Notes under the pieces: generated by a model
Database searches by the model: none
Seen by the model: only the letters and a program-made list of their open reading frames with translations
Told to the model about the DNA's origin: nothing
Origin: a bacterium
GTDB taxonomy: Bacteria; UBA10199; 2-02-FULL-44-16; JAAZCA01
Assembly: GCA_021810905.1 (NCBI GenBank)
Contig: JAJZQH010000004.1
Span: 167,089 to 231,088, forward strand
Length of the DNA stretch: 64,000 bases
Direction: 5' to 3'
In this document: piece after piece, positions 9,919-19,657 of the stretch
Layout of the letters: each line of letters begins with the position of its first letter
Position numbering within the stretch: the first letter of the stretch is position 1
Made by a program: the position numbers and the translations under genes

Positions 9919-10850
9919 CGATGACTCCGGCGATATTGGGAGCTGGATTTATCGGGCGGCATCTTCTGCGATCTTTGTTGTCGCAGGGCTGCGTAGTCAG
10001 CGTGCTCGATGAGGCGCTGTGCTCGGCTGAGTTTTCTTCCCGGACACGGTGGGTCCAAGGCTCGTTCATGAATCGCAAAGATGTTGCCCGCGCGATCGAG
10101 GGTGCTTCGGTGGTGTATCATCTGATATCCAGTACCGTTCCCGGCGATGCCGTGGACGAAAACGAAGAATTATTCAGCAATGTCGTTCAGACAATCAATC
10201 TGCTGAGGGAGTGCGTTCACCAGGGGGTCAGGAGAGTAGTTTTTATATCGTCGGCGTCCGTTTACGGACGTCGAAGGACGCTGCCCATACCAGAGGCAGC
10301 GGAAACCGATCCGATAAGCTCTCACGGCATTCATAAATTGACGATCGAAAAATATCTTCAGCTCTACAAATATGAATTCGGCATCGACTGCAAAATCATG
10401 AGATTGAGCAATCCCTACGGCAGCGGGCAAAACCTCTACGGACGCCAGGGATTCATTTCCATTGTGATCGGGAAGCTGCTCTCGGGCGGGGACATCGAGA
10501 TAAGGGGCGAAGGCACTGCAATACGGGACTTCGTTCACATCGACGACGTCGTGTGGGCCCTTCGGCGGCTTGCAGTGATCGAGTCCGACGAGTCCGTATT
10601 CAATATCGGCAGCGGCCAAGGTGTTTGTCTCAACGACGTCGTCGGCCTTGTGCAGGATATCCTTGGAAAAACCGTTCCCGTGAGGCGTACGGACGAACGG
10701 ATGGCCGATATTCCCGCGAGCATATTGGATATTTCGAAGGCGCGCAGGATCATGGGTTTCGAGCCCAGGATATCATTGCGCGACGGATTGCAGGAACTTC
10801 TTGTGCATCATGGGCTTCTCGACGCGTCACATCCGAAGGGGAAGGACTGA
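9915..10850 (+). CDS. NAD-dependent epimerase/dehydratase with altered catalytic Tyr
   Basis: A 311-residue extended SDR. GAGFIG is the nucleotide-binding glycine motif, VVFISSASVYG carries the catalytic Ser, and DFVHIDDV and FNIGSGQGVCLNDVV are the sugar-binding side. The position of the YxxxK dyad reads HGIHK, so the usual Tyr is His (codon CAC, one base from TAC). It would act on an NDP-sugar (GalE/WbpP-like) if active. The start overlaps the preceding GT stop. Confidence 0.8.
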   Translation: MTMTPAILGAGFIGRHLLRSLLSQGCVVSVLDEALCSAEFSSRTRWVQGSFMNRKDVARAIEGASVVYHLISSTVPGDAVDENEELFSNVVQTINLLRECVHQGVRRVVFISSASVYGRRRTLPIPEAAETDPISSHGIHKLTIEKYLQLYKYEFGIDCKIMRLSNPYGSGQNLYGRQGFISIVIGKLLSGGDIEIRGEGTAIRDFVHIDDVVWALRRLAVIESDESVFNIGSGQGVCLNDVVGLVQDILGKTVPVRRTDERMADIPASILDISKARRIMGFEPRISLRDGLQELLVHHGLLDASHPKGKD

Positions 10851-10853
10851 ATC

Positions 10854-12791
10854 ATGTGCGGTATTTCGGGATGCTTCGGCAAGTTTGAACCCGGCCTTGT
10901 GGACGCGATGAATGCGGCTCAGGTGTACAGGGGGCCGGACGGGAAAGGCTCGTTCGTTGGGCCGGGGATTGCGCTCGGTCATGTGCGCCTGGCGATCCTC
11001 GATCTCTCGGAAGCCGCGGCGCAGCCCATGCGCTCGTCCGACGGGCGCTATGTGCTCACCTTCAATGGTGAAATCTACAACTTCAAGGAGCTGCGCGAAG
11101 ATCTTGAGGCGCGCGGTCATCGCTTCGTTTCAACCGGCGACACCGAAGTCTTGCTGCGCGGGCTGATGGAATTCGGCTATCGGTTTGTCGAAAAACTGAA
11201 CGGCATCTTTGCCTTCGCGCTGTGGGACGGCCTTGAGCGGGAGCTTTTCCTGGCGCGCGACGGCCTCGGGGTCAAGCCGCTGTATTACAGCACGGTTCCT
11301 TCGGGATTTTTGTTCGCTTCAGAGCTGAAGGCGCTGCTCGCCTGCCGGGAAGTTCGACGCGATCTCGACAAGCGAGCCCTTCATTATCATCTCGCGTACC
11401 TCTGGTGCCCGGCACCGGATACAGTGCTCGAGGCCGTCAAGAAGGTGGAGCCAGGGGAGGCGATCATCGTTCGTGGTGGCCGCATTGCACGGCGCTGGTA
11501 CTTTTATGATCTCCCCTATGGAAAGCCTCCTTTGGAGGGGACGGAACGAAGCCTGTCCTCGGAGCTTTCCGTGAAGGTCGAGTCCGCCGTACGGCGTCAA
11601 TTGGTTGCGGATGTGCGCGTCGGCGCGTTCCTTTCGGGCGGACTTGATTCGAGCTCGATCGCGGCGATGATGCACAAGATCAATCCTGATGAAGCTGCCC
11701 GCTGCTACAGCATTGGCTTTGGAGATGAGCGTGATGTCGAAGGGAATCCCGCGGACCTCCCTTACGCGCGAAAAGTTGCTTTGCATCTCGGCGCCGACCT
11801 GCAGGTCCTTGAGGTGCGGCCCGACATGATACGACACCTGGGGCGCATGCTATTTCATCTCGATGAGCCTCAGGCGGACCCTGCGCCGATCAATGCGCTG
11901 TTGATTGCCGAGAGGGCCAGGGCCGATGGAGTGAAGGTGCTGATGTCGGGAGCTGGAGGCGACGACGTCTTTTCGGGATATCGCAGACACTGGGCTTTGC
12001 AGCGCGAACGCCTCTGGTCGTGGCTGCCCCGTTCATGCAAAAGAAAACTGGCGACATTCGCGGGCCGTGCGATGGATGGCGACGTGCACGGGGCTTGGGC
12101 GACGCGAACGCTCGCGCGGCGCGCGGCGAAACTTTTTGCCTATGCCGACCTTCCCGACGATGAGCGTCTCATCAGCTACTTTTACTGGAGCACGGACGGT
12201 CTCCGCCGCTCCTTATACGCTCCGGCCCTGGCTGCAGAACTCGAAAACGTTGAGACCGCGGAGCCTCTCCTTCGGAGTTTGAGCCGAATCCCAGGGGAGC
12301 CTGGGCGCTTGAACAGGATGCTATACCTGGAGGGAAAACATTTTCTGGCGGACCACAATTTGAATTACACGGACAAGGTCTCCATGGCCGCAGGTGTCGA
12401 AGTGAGGGTGCCGCTCGTGGATGTGGATTTGGTCGAGTACGCCGCCCGCATACCGATGAACCTCAAGCAAAAGGGCGGCATCGGCAAATCGATCTTCAAG
12501 AAGGCCATGGAAGCATATCTGCCGCGCGAGGTCATCTATCGGAAAAAATCCGGTTTTGGTGCGCCGCTTCGTCGCTGGTTGAGGCATGAATTGCGACCGA
12601 TAGTGGATGACGTGTTGTCGCAGCCTTCCCTTCGCAAACGCGGTTTATTTGATCCGGCTGCGGTTTCCCGGCTGATTGAGCTCGATCGCTGCGGACGAGT
12701 GGACGGCGCGTATACTATTTTTTCCCTGCTCTGCACGGAGATGTGGTGTCGCATGTTCGTCGATGTGCCTGTACCTCAGTTGCGATCGTAA
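10854..12791 (+). CDS. asnB: Asparagine synthase-family amidotransferase
   Basis: A 645-residue protein with an N-terminal class II glutaminase domain beginning MCGISGCFG (Cys2 nucleophile after Met removal), then a synthetase domain whose PP-loop is FLSGGLDSSS. Such AsnB paralogues are frequent in exopolysaccharide clusters, where they may amidate uronic acids instead of making asparagine; here the neighbours (C5-epimerase, two-domain oxidoreductase, UDP-GlcNAc epimerase) make that reading likely. The start is 4 bp after the epimerase stop. Confidence 0.9.
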   Translation: MCGISGCFGKFEPGLVDAMNAAQVYRGPDGKGSFVGPGIALGHVRLAILDLSEAAAQPMRSSDGRYVLTFNGEIYNFKELREDLEARGHRFVSTGDTEVLLRGLMEFGYRFVEKLNGIFAFALWDGLERELFLARDGLGVKPLYYSTVPSGFLFASELKALLACREVRRDLDKRALHYHLAYLWCPAPDTVLEAVKKVEPGEAIIVRGGRIARRWYFYDLPYGKPPLEGTERSLSSELSVKVESAVRRQLVADVRVGAFLSGGLDSSSIAAMMHKINPDEAARCYSIGFGDERDVEGNPADLPYARKVALHLGADLQVLEVRPDMIRHLGRMLFHLDEPQADPAPINALLIAERARADGVKVLMSGAGGDDVFSGYRRHWALQRERLWSWLPRSCKRKLATFAGRAMDGDVHGAWATRTLARRAAKLFAYADLPDDERLISYFYWSTDGLRRSLYAPALAAELENVETAEPLLRSLSRIPGEPGRLNRMLYLEGKHFLADHNLNYTDKVSMAAGVEVRVPLVDVDLVEYAARIPMNLKQKGGIGKSIFKKAMEAYLPREVIYRKKSGFGAPLRRWLRHELRPIVDDVLSQPSLRKRGLFDPAAVSRLIELDRCGRVDGAYTIFSLLCTEMWCRMFVDVPVPQLRS

Positions 12792-12797
12792 GGATCA

Positions 12798-13964
12798 ATG
12801 GATATTTCGAGGAAGAACAATTTCGATCTCATCAGGTTGATGGCGGCGCTGCAGGTTTTTTATGGGCATGCGCTGAAGCATCTCGATGTGCCGGTGCAGT
12901 CCTGGGCCTGGGCAAAGGTAAACTGGCTCATCGGTTGTTTTCACGGCGTTCCGATATTCTTTGTCATCAGCGGATTTCTCATCGCGAAATCCTGGGAGTC
13001 GAACAGAGACGACGGCCGTCAGTATTTCGTCAATCGCTTTCTGAGGATTTATCCTGCGTTATGGTTGGGGCTCGGTCTGACGCTGACGTGCATGATCGTG
13101 AGCGGTTCCATCGATGGAACCGTATTGAGCAGCAATGGATTCTGGACCTGGCTTGTGGGTCAGGTGACGTTCTTCCAGTTCTTTACACCCGATTGCCTGC
13201 GAAGCTACGGTGTCGGGACCCCAAACGGGAGCCTGTGGACCATTCCCGTCGAGCTCCAGTTTTATCTCCTAGTCCCTCTAATCGCCTGGGCTGCAGGCCG
13301 ATTCCGAGGCCGATTGGGCGGCAACGTGTTCATCGGCGCCTGCGCCGTGTTCTCCTTCGTACTTTATGCCTTGTTTATCGATCAGAAGGAGACAGCGTCG
13401 GAGATGAAGCTCTTTTTCATGACGTTCGTGCCGCAGATCTGGATGTTCCTTTTTGGAATGCTGCTGTATCGGAACTATGACGTCCTTCAAAGGATGGTGA
13501 ACGGAAAGGCGCTGTTCTGGTTTGGACTCTATTTAATAATGGCGATTGTTGAGAGCTCCGTCGGAAAGTGGGCGCCGTTGGAGTTTGTCTCAGGGGCTGT
13601 CATGGCCTTTTTTGTCGTGTCGGCAGCATTTACATGTAGCGGTGTAACATCGCTGCTGCTCAGGGGACAGGACCTTTCCTATGGCATGTACGTGTATCAT
13701 ATGATTATCATCAACCTCTTCGTCCATATCGGGTTTGGCGGCACCGTGGTTTCCATGGCGGCCGCATTTGCCTGTGTCCTTGCAGCATCGGCAGTGTCGT
13801 GGAACATGCTCGAGAAGAAGGTCCTGGCGTACAAGGAGATGCTGAGCAGTCGGCATGAACCTCGACGTTCGATGATTTGTGATATGGCAGCTGCGGATGT
13901 CGATGCGCCGCGTGCTACGGGAGATGGAGGAATTCGAGATGAAACAAGTGTTGCAATCGCTTAA
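12798..13964 (+). CDS. Acyltransferase-3 (OafA/YrhL) membrane protein
   Basis: A 388-residue integral membrane protein with about 10 helices. The N-terminal NNFDLIRLMAALQVFYGHA contains the R-x10-H signature of the acyltransferase-3 family, and FFVISGFLIAKSW and the FVNRFLRIYPALW block are diagnostic. It O-acylates the glycan using cytoplasmic acyl-CoA. The last about 25 residues form a cytoplasmic tail overlapping the next gene. Confidence 0.88.
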   Translation: MDISRKNNFDLIRLMAALQVFYGHALKHLDVPVQSWAWAKVNWLIGCFHGVPIFFVISGFLIAKSWESNRDDGRQYFVNRFLRIYPALWLGLGLTLTCMIVSGSIDGTVLSSNGFWTWLVGQVTFFQFFTPDCLRSYGVGTPNGSLWTIPVELQFYLLVPLIAWAAGRFRGRLGGNVFIGACAVFSFVLYALFIDQKETASEMKLFFMTFVPQIWMFLFGMLLYRNYDVLQRMVNGKALFWFGLYLIMAIVESSVGKWAPLEFVSGAVMAFFVVSAAFTCSGVTSLLLRGQDLSYGMYVYHMIIINLFVHIGFGGTVVSMAAAFACVLAASAVSWNMLEKKVLAYKEMLSSRHEPRRSMICDMAAADVDAPRATGDGGIRDETSVAIA

Positions 13965-16074
13965 ATCAGGAATGGTGGAGGTGGCGGAAATTCCTGTCCC
14001 GCGAGTTCGCCCGGGACATCTGCTTGTCCGCACAAAGGCAAGCGTCATTTCTCCTGGCACCGAGCGCATGCTCATCGAGTTCGGCAGGGCCGGTCTCGTG
14101 GCGAAGGCCCGCCAGCAACCGGAAAAGATGCGCCAGCTGTTCGACAAGGTCAGAGCGGATGGGCTGGGACTGGCGCTGGACGCTGTCCGAGACAAAATGG
14201 AACGTCCTCTTCCGCTCGGCTACTGCAATGCCGGTGAGGTTGTGGAAGTAGGCGCCGGCGTGGACGGGTTCCGTCCCGGAGACAGGGTGGCCTCGAACGG
14301 TAATCACGCGGAATATGTTTGCGTCCCCCGTAATCTCTGTGCGTGCATCCCGGATGATGTTCCAGATGAGGAAGCTGCATTTACCGTCATGGGAGCCATT
14401 GCTCTGCAGGGAGTCCGTCTTGCGGAACCGACCCTGGGCGAATCTTTTGCCGTGGTGGGCCTCGGCCTGCTGGGACTACTCACGGTTCAGATCCTGCGGT
14501 CGAACGGTTGCCGCGTCCTCGGGGTCGACCTGGATCCCGCTCGGCTGGCGCTTGCGCGCGAGTGCGGTGCCGAGACGGTGGACCTCTCGTGCGGCGCAGA
14601 CCCGGTCGGAGCAGCCGAGGTTTTTTCAAATCGTCAAGGCATCGATGGCGTCATCGTTACGGCTGCCACGGATGACAGCGAGCCGCTTCGGCAGGCAGCG
14701 CAGATGTGTCGGAAGAGAGGGCGCGTTATCCTTATCGGCGTGACGGGTATGGAACTGGACCGCAATCTTTTCTTCAAGAAAGAACTCACATTCAGGGTCT
14801 CCTGTTCCTATGGCCCGGGGAGATACGATCCCCTGTACGAAGAAAAGGGGCAGGACTATCCTCTTGGATATGTTCGCTGGACCGAGCAGCGCAATTTCGA
14901 GGCGATCCTGCAATTGCTTGCCTCCGGAATGCTGAACGTGCGGCAGCTTATGAGCCATCGGTTTCCGGTCAATGAGGCCGTCAAGGCCTATGACGTCATC
15001 GTCGGCAAGGGTGAGCCATGCCTGGGAGTCGTGTTGAAATACGGTCCTGAGACGGCCGAGACAACGGTGACGCTCCCTCGGGCTGCGACGCACAACAAGG
15101 CTGCCACTACCGTCGGCCGTGCGAAGAAGACGACGGTGAGTTTCATCGGCGCTGGAAACTATGCGGGGAGGATACTGATCCCGGCATTCCAGAAGGCCGG
15201 CGCGGAGCTCAAATCCCTGGCGACCTTCGGGGGAGTCAATGGCATCCATTTTGGAAAAAAATTCGGTTTTGACGAGACGACCACTGACGTCGAGCGACTC
15301 ATGGCCGATGCGGGCACAAATGCAGTTGTCATCGCCACCCGCCATGATTCTCATGCCTCGCTCGTGCGGCAGGCGCTTGCGGCCGGAAAACATGTCTTTG
15401 TGGAGAAACCGCTCTGCCTGACGCATGAAGAGTTGAAAGATATATCGGAAGGGTATCGGGAGATAAACGATGCCGGAAGCAAATATATCCTGATGGTCGG
15501 TTTCAACCGCCGATTCGCGCCGCAGGTTCTCAAACTCAAGTCCCTGATCGATGGCGTGGCCGAACCGAAATCGTTCATCATGACGGTCAACGCAGGGGCC
15601 ATTCCGGCGGAGCATTGGACGCAGGATGACGCTGCCGGAGGCGGGAGGATCATCGGCGAGGCATGCCATTTCATCGATCTCCTGCGTCACCTCGCCGGGG
15701 CGGGGATTGAAGATGCGCAATCGATATATCTGGGCGGGGATTCGCTGGGCGACAAGGCGACCATCACGCTCCGTTTTGAAGATGGTTCGGTGGGGACGAT
15801 TCACTATCTTGCAAACGGACATCGATCTTTTCCGAAGGAACGGCTTGAGGTCTTTTGCGCAGGCAGGGTCTTGCAGCTGGATAATTATCGCCGGATGCAG
15901 GGATACGGATGGCCGCGTTTCAAGAAGATGAACCTCTGGCGACAGGATAAGGGGCAGGAGGCATGTGCCGCAGCCTTCGTCCGTGCGGTCCGAGCCGGCT
16001 CACCGAGCCCGATTCCGTTCGAAGAACTCGAAGAAGTCGCCCGCGTCACTATTGAACTGGGTAATAAGAAATGA
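13939..16074 (+). CDS. Two-domain Zn-dehydrogenase / Gfo-Idh-MocA oxidoreductase
   Basis: A 711-residue fusion. Residues 1-370 are a medium-chain dehydrogenase (SPGTERMLIEFG, VVGLGLLGLLTVQIL dinucleotide fold). Residues about 390-711 are a Gfo/Idh/MocA oxidoreductase (TVSFIGAGNYAG, VFVEKPLCLT, GGRIIGEACHFIDLLRHL). This architecture recurs in exopolysaccharide loci next to amidotransferases and UDP-GlcNAc 2-epimerases. The ATG at 13939 is preceded by GGAGG and overlaps the acyltransferase by 26 bp; the upstream alternative at 13879 is less likely. Substrate unknown, probably an NDP-sugar or uronate intermediate. Confidence 0.85.
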   Translation: MKQVLQSLKSGMVEVAEIPVPRVRPGHLLVRTKASVISPGTERMLIEFGRAGLVAKARQQPEKMRQLFDKVRADGLGLALDAVRDKMERPLPLGYCNAGEVVEVGAGVDGFRPGDRVASNGNHAEYVCVPRNLCACIPDDVPDEEAAFTVMGAIALQGVRLAEPTLGESFAVVGLGLLGLLTVQILRSNGCRVLGVDLDPARLALARECGAETVDLSCGADPVGAAEVFSNRQGIDGVIVTAATDDSEPLRQAAQMCRKRGRVILIGVTGMELDRNLFFKKELTFRVSCSYGPGRYDPLYEEKGQDYPLGYVRWTEQRNFEAILQLLASGMLNVRQLMSHRFPVNEAVKAYDVIVGKGEPCLGVVLKYGPETAETTVTLPRAATHNKAATTVGRAKKTTVSFIGAGNYAGRILIPAFQKAGAELKSLATFGGVNGIHFGKKFGFDETTTDVERLMADAGTNAVVIATRHDSHASLVRQALAAGKHVFVEKPLCLTHEELKDISEGYREINDAGSKYILMVGFNRRFAPQVLKLKSLIDGVAEPKSFIMTVNAGAIPAEHWTQDDAAGGGRIIGEACHFIDLLRHLAGAGIEDAQSIYLGGDSLGDKATITLRFEDGSVGTIHYLANGHRSFPKERLEVFCAGRVLQLDNYRRMQGYGWPRFKKMNLWRQDKGQEACAAAFVRAVRAGSPSPIPFEELEEVARVTIELGNKK

Positions 16075-17177
16075 TCAGACAACGATTGATAGCACATGTC
16101 GTCGGCGCACGCCCGAACTTCATGAAAGCCGCTCCGACCCATCGGGCATTGAAGCTTGCCGGCCTGCATCAGATGGTCGTGCATACGGGGCAGCATTACG
16201 ATCATCTGATGTCCGAAATATTCTTCAATCAACTGGAGATGCCGGCGCCGGAAGTGAACCTCGACGTGGGGTCGGGAAGCCATTCAGTCCAGACGGCGTT
16301 GATCATGATGCGTCTCGAGGAGGCGTTTGCGGCGCGCCGTCCCGACGTCGTCATGGCCTACGGCGATGTCAATTCAACTCTGGCTGCGGCGCTCGTGTGC
16401 GCGAAACTTTCTATTCCGGTTGCGCACGTCGAGGCCGGGTTGCGTTCCTTCGACCGGACCATGCCGGAAGAAATCAACCGGGTTGTAACAGATCAGCTTG
16501 CCGAATTATTGTTCACGCCGTCGGCGGACGGGGACGAAAACCTGCTTCGCGAAGGTGTGGCCGCCGCGCGCATACATCGCGTCGGAAATGTCATGATCGA
16601 CACTTTGGTGCGTTTGCGTCCTTTGGCAGAGCGTGATGGATGTGTCGAGAACCTTGGTTTGCGCAAGGGCGGCTATGTCCTGGTGACGCTCCACCGTCCG
16701 TCGAACGTAGATGATCCCGTTATCTTCGAGAGTCTCCTGCGCTCGTTGTCGGAAATTGCGCGTGAGGTCCCGATCGTGTTTCCGATCCATCCGAGGTCGC
16801 GTTCGCGCATGGAGCGGCTGGACATCGATAAGGCGGGGCTGTCGCGCATTCGTTTTATCGATCCAGTCGGATATCTCGCGTTCTTAAATTTGCAGATCAA
16901 TGCCGCGGCACTGGTCACGGATTCGGGCGGCATCCAGGAGGAGACGACGTATCTCGGAATTCCGTGCCTCACTGTCAGAGAGAATACGGAACGCCCTGTG
17001 ACTGTGTCCGCGGGTACGAATATATTGGTGGGCTCCGACGGTGATCAGCTTCGCTACGAACTCGAACGCGTGCTGGGCGGCCAGCGGAAACAAGGTACAA
17101 TACCTCCGCTGTGGGATGGCCGTGCAGCGGAGAGAATTGCGGATATGCTCTCCCAATGGTTTGCCGCAGAAATGTGA
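16071..17177 (+). CDS. wecB: UDP-N-acetylglucosamine 2-epimerase (non-hydrolysing)
   Basis: A 368-residue WecB family enzyme: VGARPNFMKAAP at the start, HTGQHYD, HVEAGLRSFDRTMPEEINR (the core signature), and TDSGGIQEETTYLGIPCLT in the nucleotide-binding C-terminal lobe. It interconverts UDP-GlcNAc and UDP-ManNAc, supplying ManNAc or ManNAcA to the glycan. Start overlaps the preceding stop by 4 bp. Confidence 0.93.
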   Translation: MIRQRLIAHVVGARPNFMKAAPTHRALKLAGLHQMVVHTGQHYDHLMSEIFFNQLEMPAPEVNLDVGSGSHSVQTALIMMRLEEAFAARRPDVVMAYGDVNSTLAAALVCAKLSIPVAHVEAGLRSFDRTMPEEINRVVTDQLAELLFTPSADGDENLLREGVAAARIHRVGNVMIDTLVRLRPLAERDGCVENLGLRKGGYVLVTLHRPSNVDDPVIFESLLRSLSEIAREVPIVFPIHPRSRSRMERLDIDKAGLSRIRFIDPVGYLAFLNLQINAAALVTDSGGIQEETTYLGIPCLTVRENTERPVTVSAGTNILVGSDGDQLRYELERVLGGQRKQGTIPPLWDGRAAERIADMLSQWFAAEM

Positions 17178-17190
17178 AGAAGGTGGGGCG

Positions 17191-18159
17191 ATGAAACGAC
17201 TACAGTACTATCGAAGAATCATGTCATCGTATCTGTTGAGAAAAAACAGTCAGCTGACGTTTTGGCATGAGGAGCCCGAAATCAATCCGGATGCCTTTTC
17301 CGGAGAATTGGGACCATATTACATGACTTTTCGGGGAAAGGCTTCCTATGAGGGGCCGTTCGATGACGCCGGCGTTCCACTCCTGGACTATCACGGTACC
17401 GTCGGACGGCAGTACAATCCGATCGCGATCGCGCAGTATGCCCTTGCCAATTACAATCTGGCAGTGAAGGGCGATGATGCGCGATGGGATGCTTTTTTGC
17501 GGAATGCTCGTTGGCTCTTGAACAGTCGTATGAGCAATGAGAGAGGGCTTAAGCTATGGCCGCATCATTTTGATTTTGAGTATTACCGGCCGTTAAAAGC
17601 CCCATGGTTTTCAGGTCTCGCTCAGGGACAGGGACTTTCAGTGCTTACGCGAGCCAGCGCGATTACCGGGGATGAAGCGTATCGGGTTGCTGCAGATGAA
17701 ACATTTCATTCGATAACGGCATCGATCGGGGACGGAGGCGTTCTATTTCACGATGCCCTTGGGCGTCCATGGATCGAGGAATACCTCGTCGAGCCGCCGA
17801 CGCATATCCTCAATGGATGTATGTGGGCGTTGTGGGGCGTATATGATTACGCGCTTTTGACCGGTCAGGATCGCGCTAAGGCATTGTTCACATCATGTTC
17901 AAAGGCGATAACGGCTCAACTGAACGAATATGACAATGGCTTCTGGTCGCTCTACGAACAGACGCCGCAGCGTTTCAAGTCGGTTGCGAGCGGGTATTAT
18001 CATCAATTACACATCGTTCAGCTGCGGATCATGCACAGATTGACGGGGGAGGATGTTTTCGCCGACGTCGCCGACCGTTGGGCTGGGTACGCGGAGAGGC
18101 CGTTGTACCGCGGGCTGGCGCTGGCCTCGAAAATTGCCTTCAAGCTCGCTTACTATTGA
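17191..18159 (+). CDS. D-glucuronyl C5-epimerase family protein
   Basis: A 322-residue protein resembling the C-terminal catalytic domain of heparosan glucuronyl C5-epimerase: GRQYNPIAIAQYALANYN, PWFSGLAQGQGLSVLTRA, LNGCMWALWGVYDYA and SGYYHQLHIVQLR follow the family's alpha/alpha-barrel order. The eukaryotic enzymes convert GlcA to IdoA in the polymer. In bacteria, members occur in polysaccharide loci with wecB and two-domain oxidoreductases, as here. No signal peptide is obvious, so it may act on lipid-linked precursor. RBS AAGGTGGGG before the ATG. Confidence 0.8.
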   Translation: MKRLQYYRRIMSSYLLRKNSQLTFWHEEPEINPDAFSGELGPYYMTFRGKASYEGPFDDAGVPLLDYHGTVGRQYNPIAIAQYALANYNLAVKGDDARWDAFLRNARWLLNSRMSNERGLKLWPHHFDFEYYRPLKAPWFSGLAQGQGLSVLTRASAITGDEAYRVAADETFHSITASIGDGGVLFHDALGRPWIEEYLVEPPTHILNGCMWALWGVYDYALLTGQDRAKALFTSCSKAITAQLNEYDNGFWSLYEQTPQRFKSVASGYYHQLHIVQLRIMHRLTGEDVFADVADRWAGYAERPLYRGLALASKIAFKLAYY

Positions 18160-18169
18160 GAACGATGCC

Positions 18170-19657
18170 ATGAAAATATTGCTGATCGATCCGCCGACAA
18201 ACTGCTTCACTGGACTCATCAAGAGAGGCTACCCTGTCGGGCTCTGCATGCTGGCAGCCGTTGTAAAGCGCGAAGGCCTTGCGGATATCGCGGTTTACGA
18301 TGCCGATAAGGCCTTCCTTCATACAGTCGGATTGTCATTCACAAAACAGCGAATGCACATGGATCGTTTTTTAGCGGGAGTCAATGACGGCGATCATCCT
18401 GTCTGGGCTACGATTACACGTGTCCTTCAGGAATTTCAGCCGGACATCGTGGGCATTACTACGATGACAATTCAATATGCCTCGGCGCTTCGTGTGGCGA
18501 AGCTGGTAAAGGCATGGCGATCCAACTGTCTTGTCGTGATGGGCGGCGCTCACGCAAATGTCATGCCCAGGGGGATGATCGACTGGCCATCGACTGACAT
18601 TGTTGTGAAAGGGGAGGCGGAGGAGGCATTCGTCGAGCTTGTGCGTCGCTATAGCTCCGGATCGAGGGAGTTTGCGGATATCGATGGTGTAATCACGAAG
18701 GATCATAGGTCGCATCTTGATACGGCGCCGCTGGAAGTAAGGGATCTTGATCAGCTGCCGATGCCGGCAAGGGAAGCGCTATTGCACCCAGAGTCATTTT
18801 CAGCCGAGGATATGGGGTTAATGATTACGTCTCGAGGGTGCCCGTATCGTTGCAGCTACTGCAGCAATTTTTCCAGGAAGACCCGTTTTCGCTCCGTAGA
18901 AAATATTTTTCGCGAGATATCAGAAGTCCGTTCCAAGTATGGAACAATTCAGTACATGTTCAAGGATGACACGTTTACGCTGAACCGGCGCAGGGTTGAT
19001 ACGTTCTGCAGCCGCCTTCCGAGCGAATGCGGCGGCGTTTTGTGGGAATGCGCCACACGCCTGGATCTTATCGACGATCCGTTGATACAAATGATGAAAA
19101 AAGCGGGCTGCAATCGAATCGGAGCCGGTGTGGAATCTGGCGACGAGGAGATCCTGAAGATCTTCGACAAACAACTTACGCTCGAACAGATCAGGACGGG
19201 AGCTTCGGTACTCAATCGAAACAACATGTTCTGGACGGCATATTTCATGGTCGGGTTGCCCATGGAACGCGAAGAGCAAATACAGAAGACTGTCTCGCTG
19301 ATGCGGGATATAGGTCCGAGCTATGCGGCGGTGGGAGTTTATAAGCCCTATCCAGGAACGCGTCTCTTCGAATACGCCAGGGTTCGGGGACTTGTTGATG
19401 AGCAGGTCACGAACGAGCATTTTTTCAAGACGAATCCCGTCGACTATTTCTTTGTAGATCCTCGTAAGCGCAGCTTGTTCCTCAAGCAGGAGCGCATGGA
19501 CGACATCATGCAATCCGCTACAGCGGCTTTTGAAAAGTACAACCGCGGTTGGCGGCGCATTTTCAAAAGGGCAGTATCGCGCCGGTCCCTGTATGTCCGT
19601 CAGCCGAAAAGCTTTGTGACGGACGTCGTCCGTGCCGGCCGCTGGCTTATCGCATGA
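18170..19657 (+). CDS. B12-binding-domain radical SAM enzyme, second copy
   Basis: A 495-residue protein with the same architecture as the gene at 4951: N-terminal cobalamin-like domain (ILLIDPPTNC, YPVGLCMLAAVVKREG, VVMGGAHANVMP), then TSRGCPYRCSYCSNF with the CxxxCxxC cluster at about residue 225, and WTAYFMVGLPMERE. A C-terminal helical region of about 100 residues follows. The two copies are clearly diverged. Probable radical C- or P-methylation or another radical step in glycan or lipid modification. Confidence 0.85.
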   Translation: MKILLIDPPTNCFTGLIKRGYPVGLCMLAAVVKREGLADIAVYDADKAFLHTVGLSFTKQRMHMDRFLAGVNDGDHPVWATITRVLQEFQPDIVGITTMTIQYASALRVAKLVKAWRSNCLVVMGGAHANVMPRGMIDWPSTDIVVKGEAEEAFVELVRRYSSGSREFADIDGVITKDHRSHLDTAPLEVRDLDQLPMPAREALLHPESFSAEDMGLMITSRGCPYRCSYCSNFSRKTRFRSVENIFREISEVRSKYGTIQYMFKDDTFTLNRRRVDTFCSRLPSECGGVLWECATRLDLIDDPLIQMMKKAGCNRIGAGVESGDEEILKIFDKQLTLEQIRTGASVLNRNNMFWTAYFMVGLPMEREEQIQKTVSLMRDIGPSYAAVGVYKPYPGTRLFEYARVRGLVDEQVTNEHFFKTNPVDYFFVDPRKRSLFLKQERMDDIMQSATAAFEKYNRGWRRIFKRAVSRRSLYVRQPKSFVTDVVRAGRWLIA

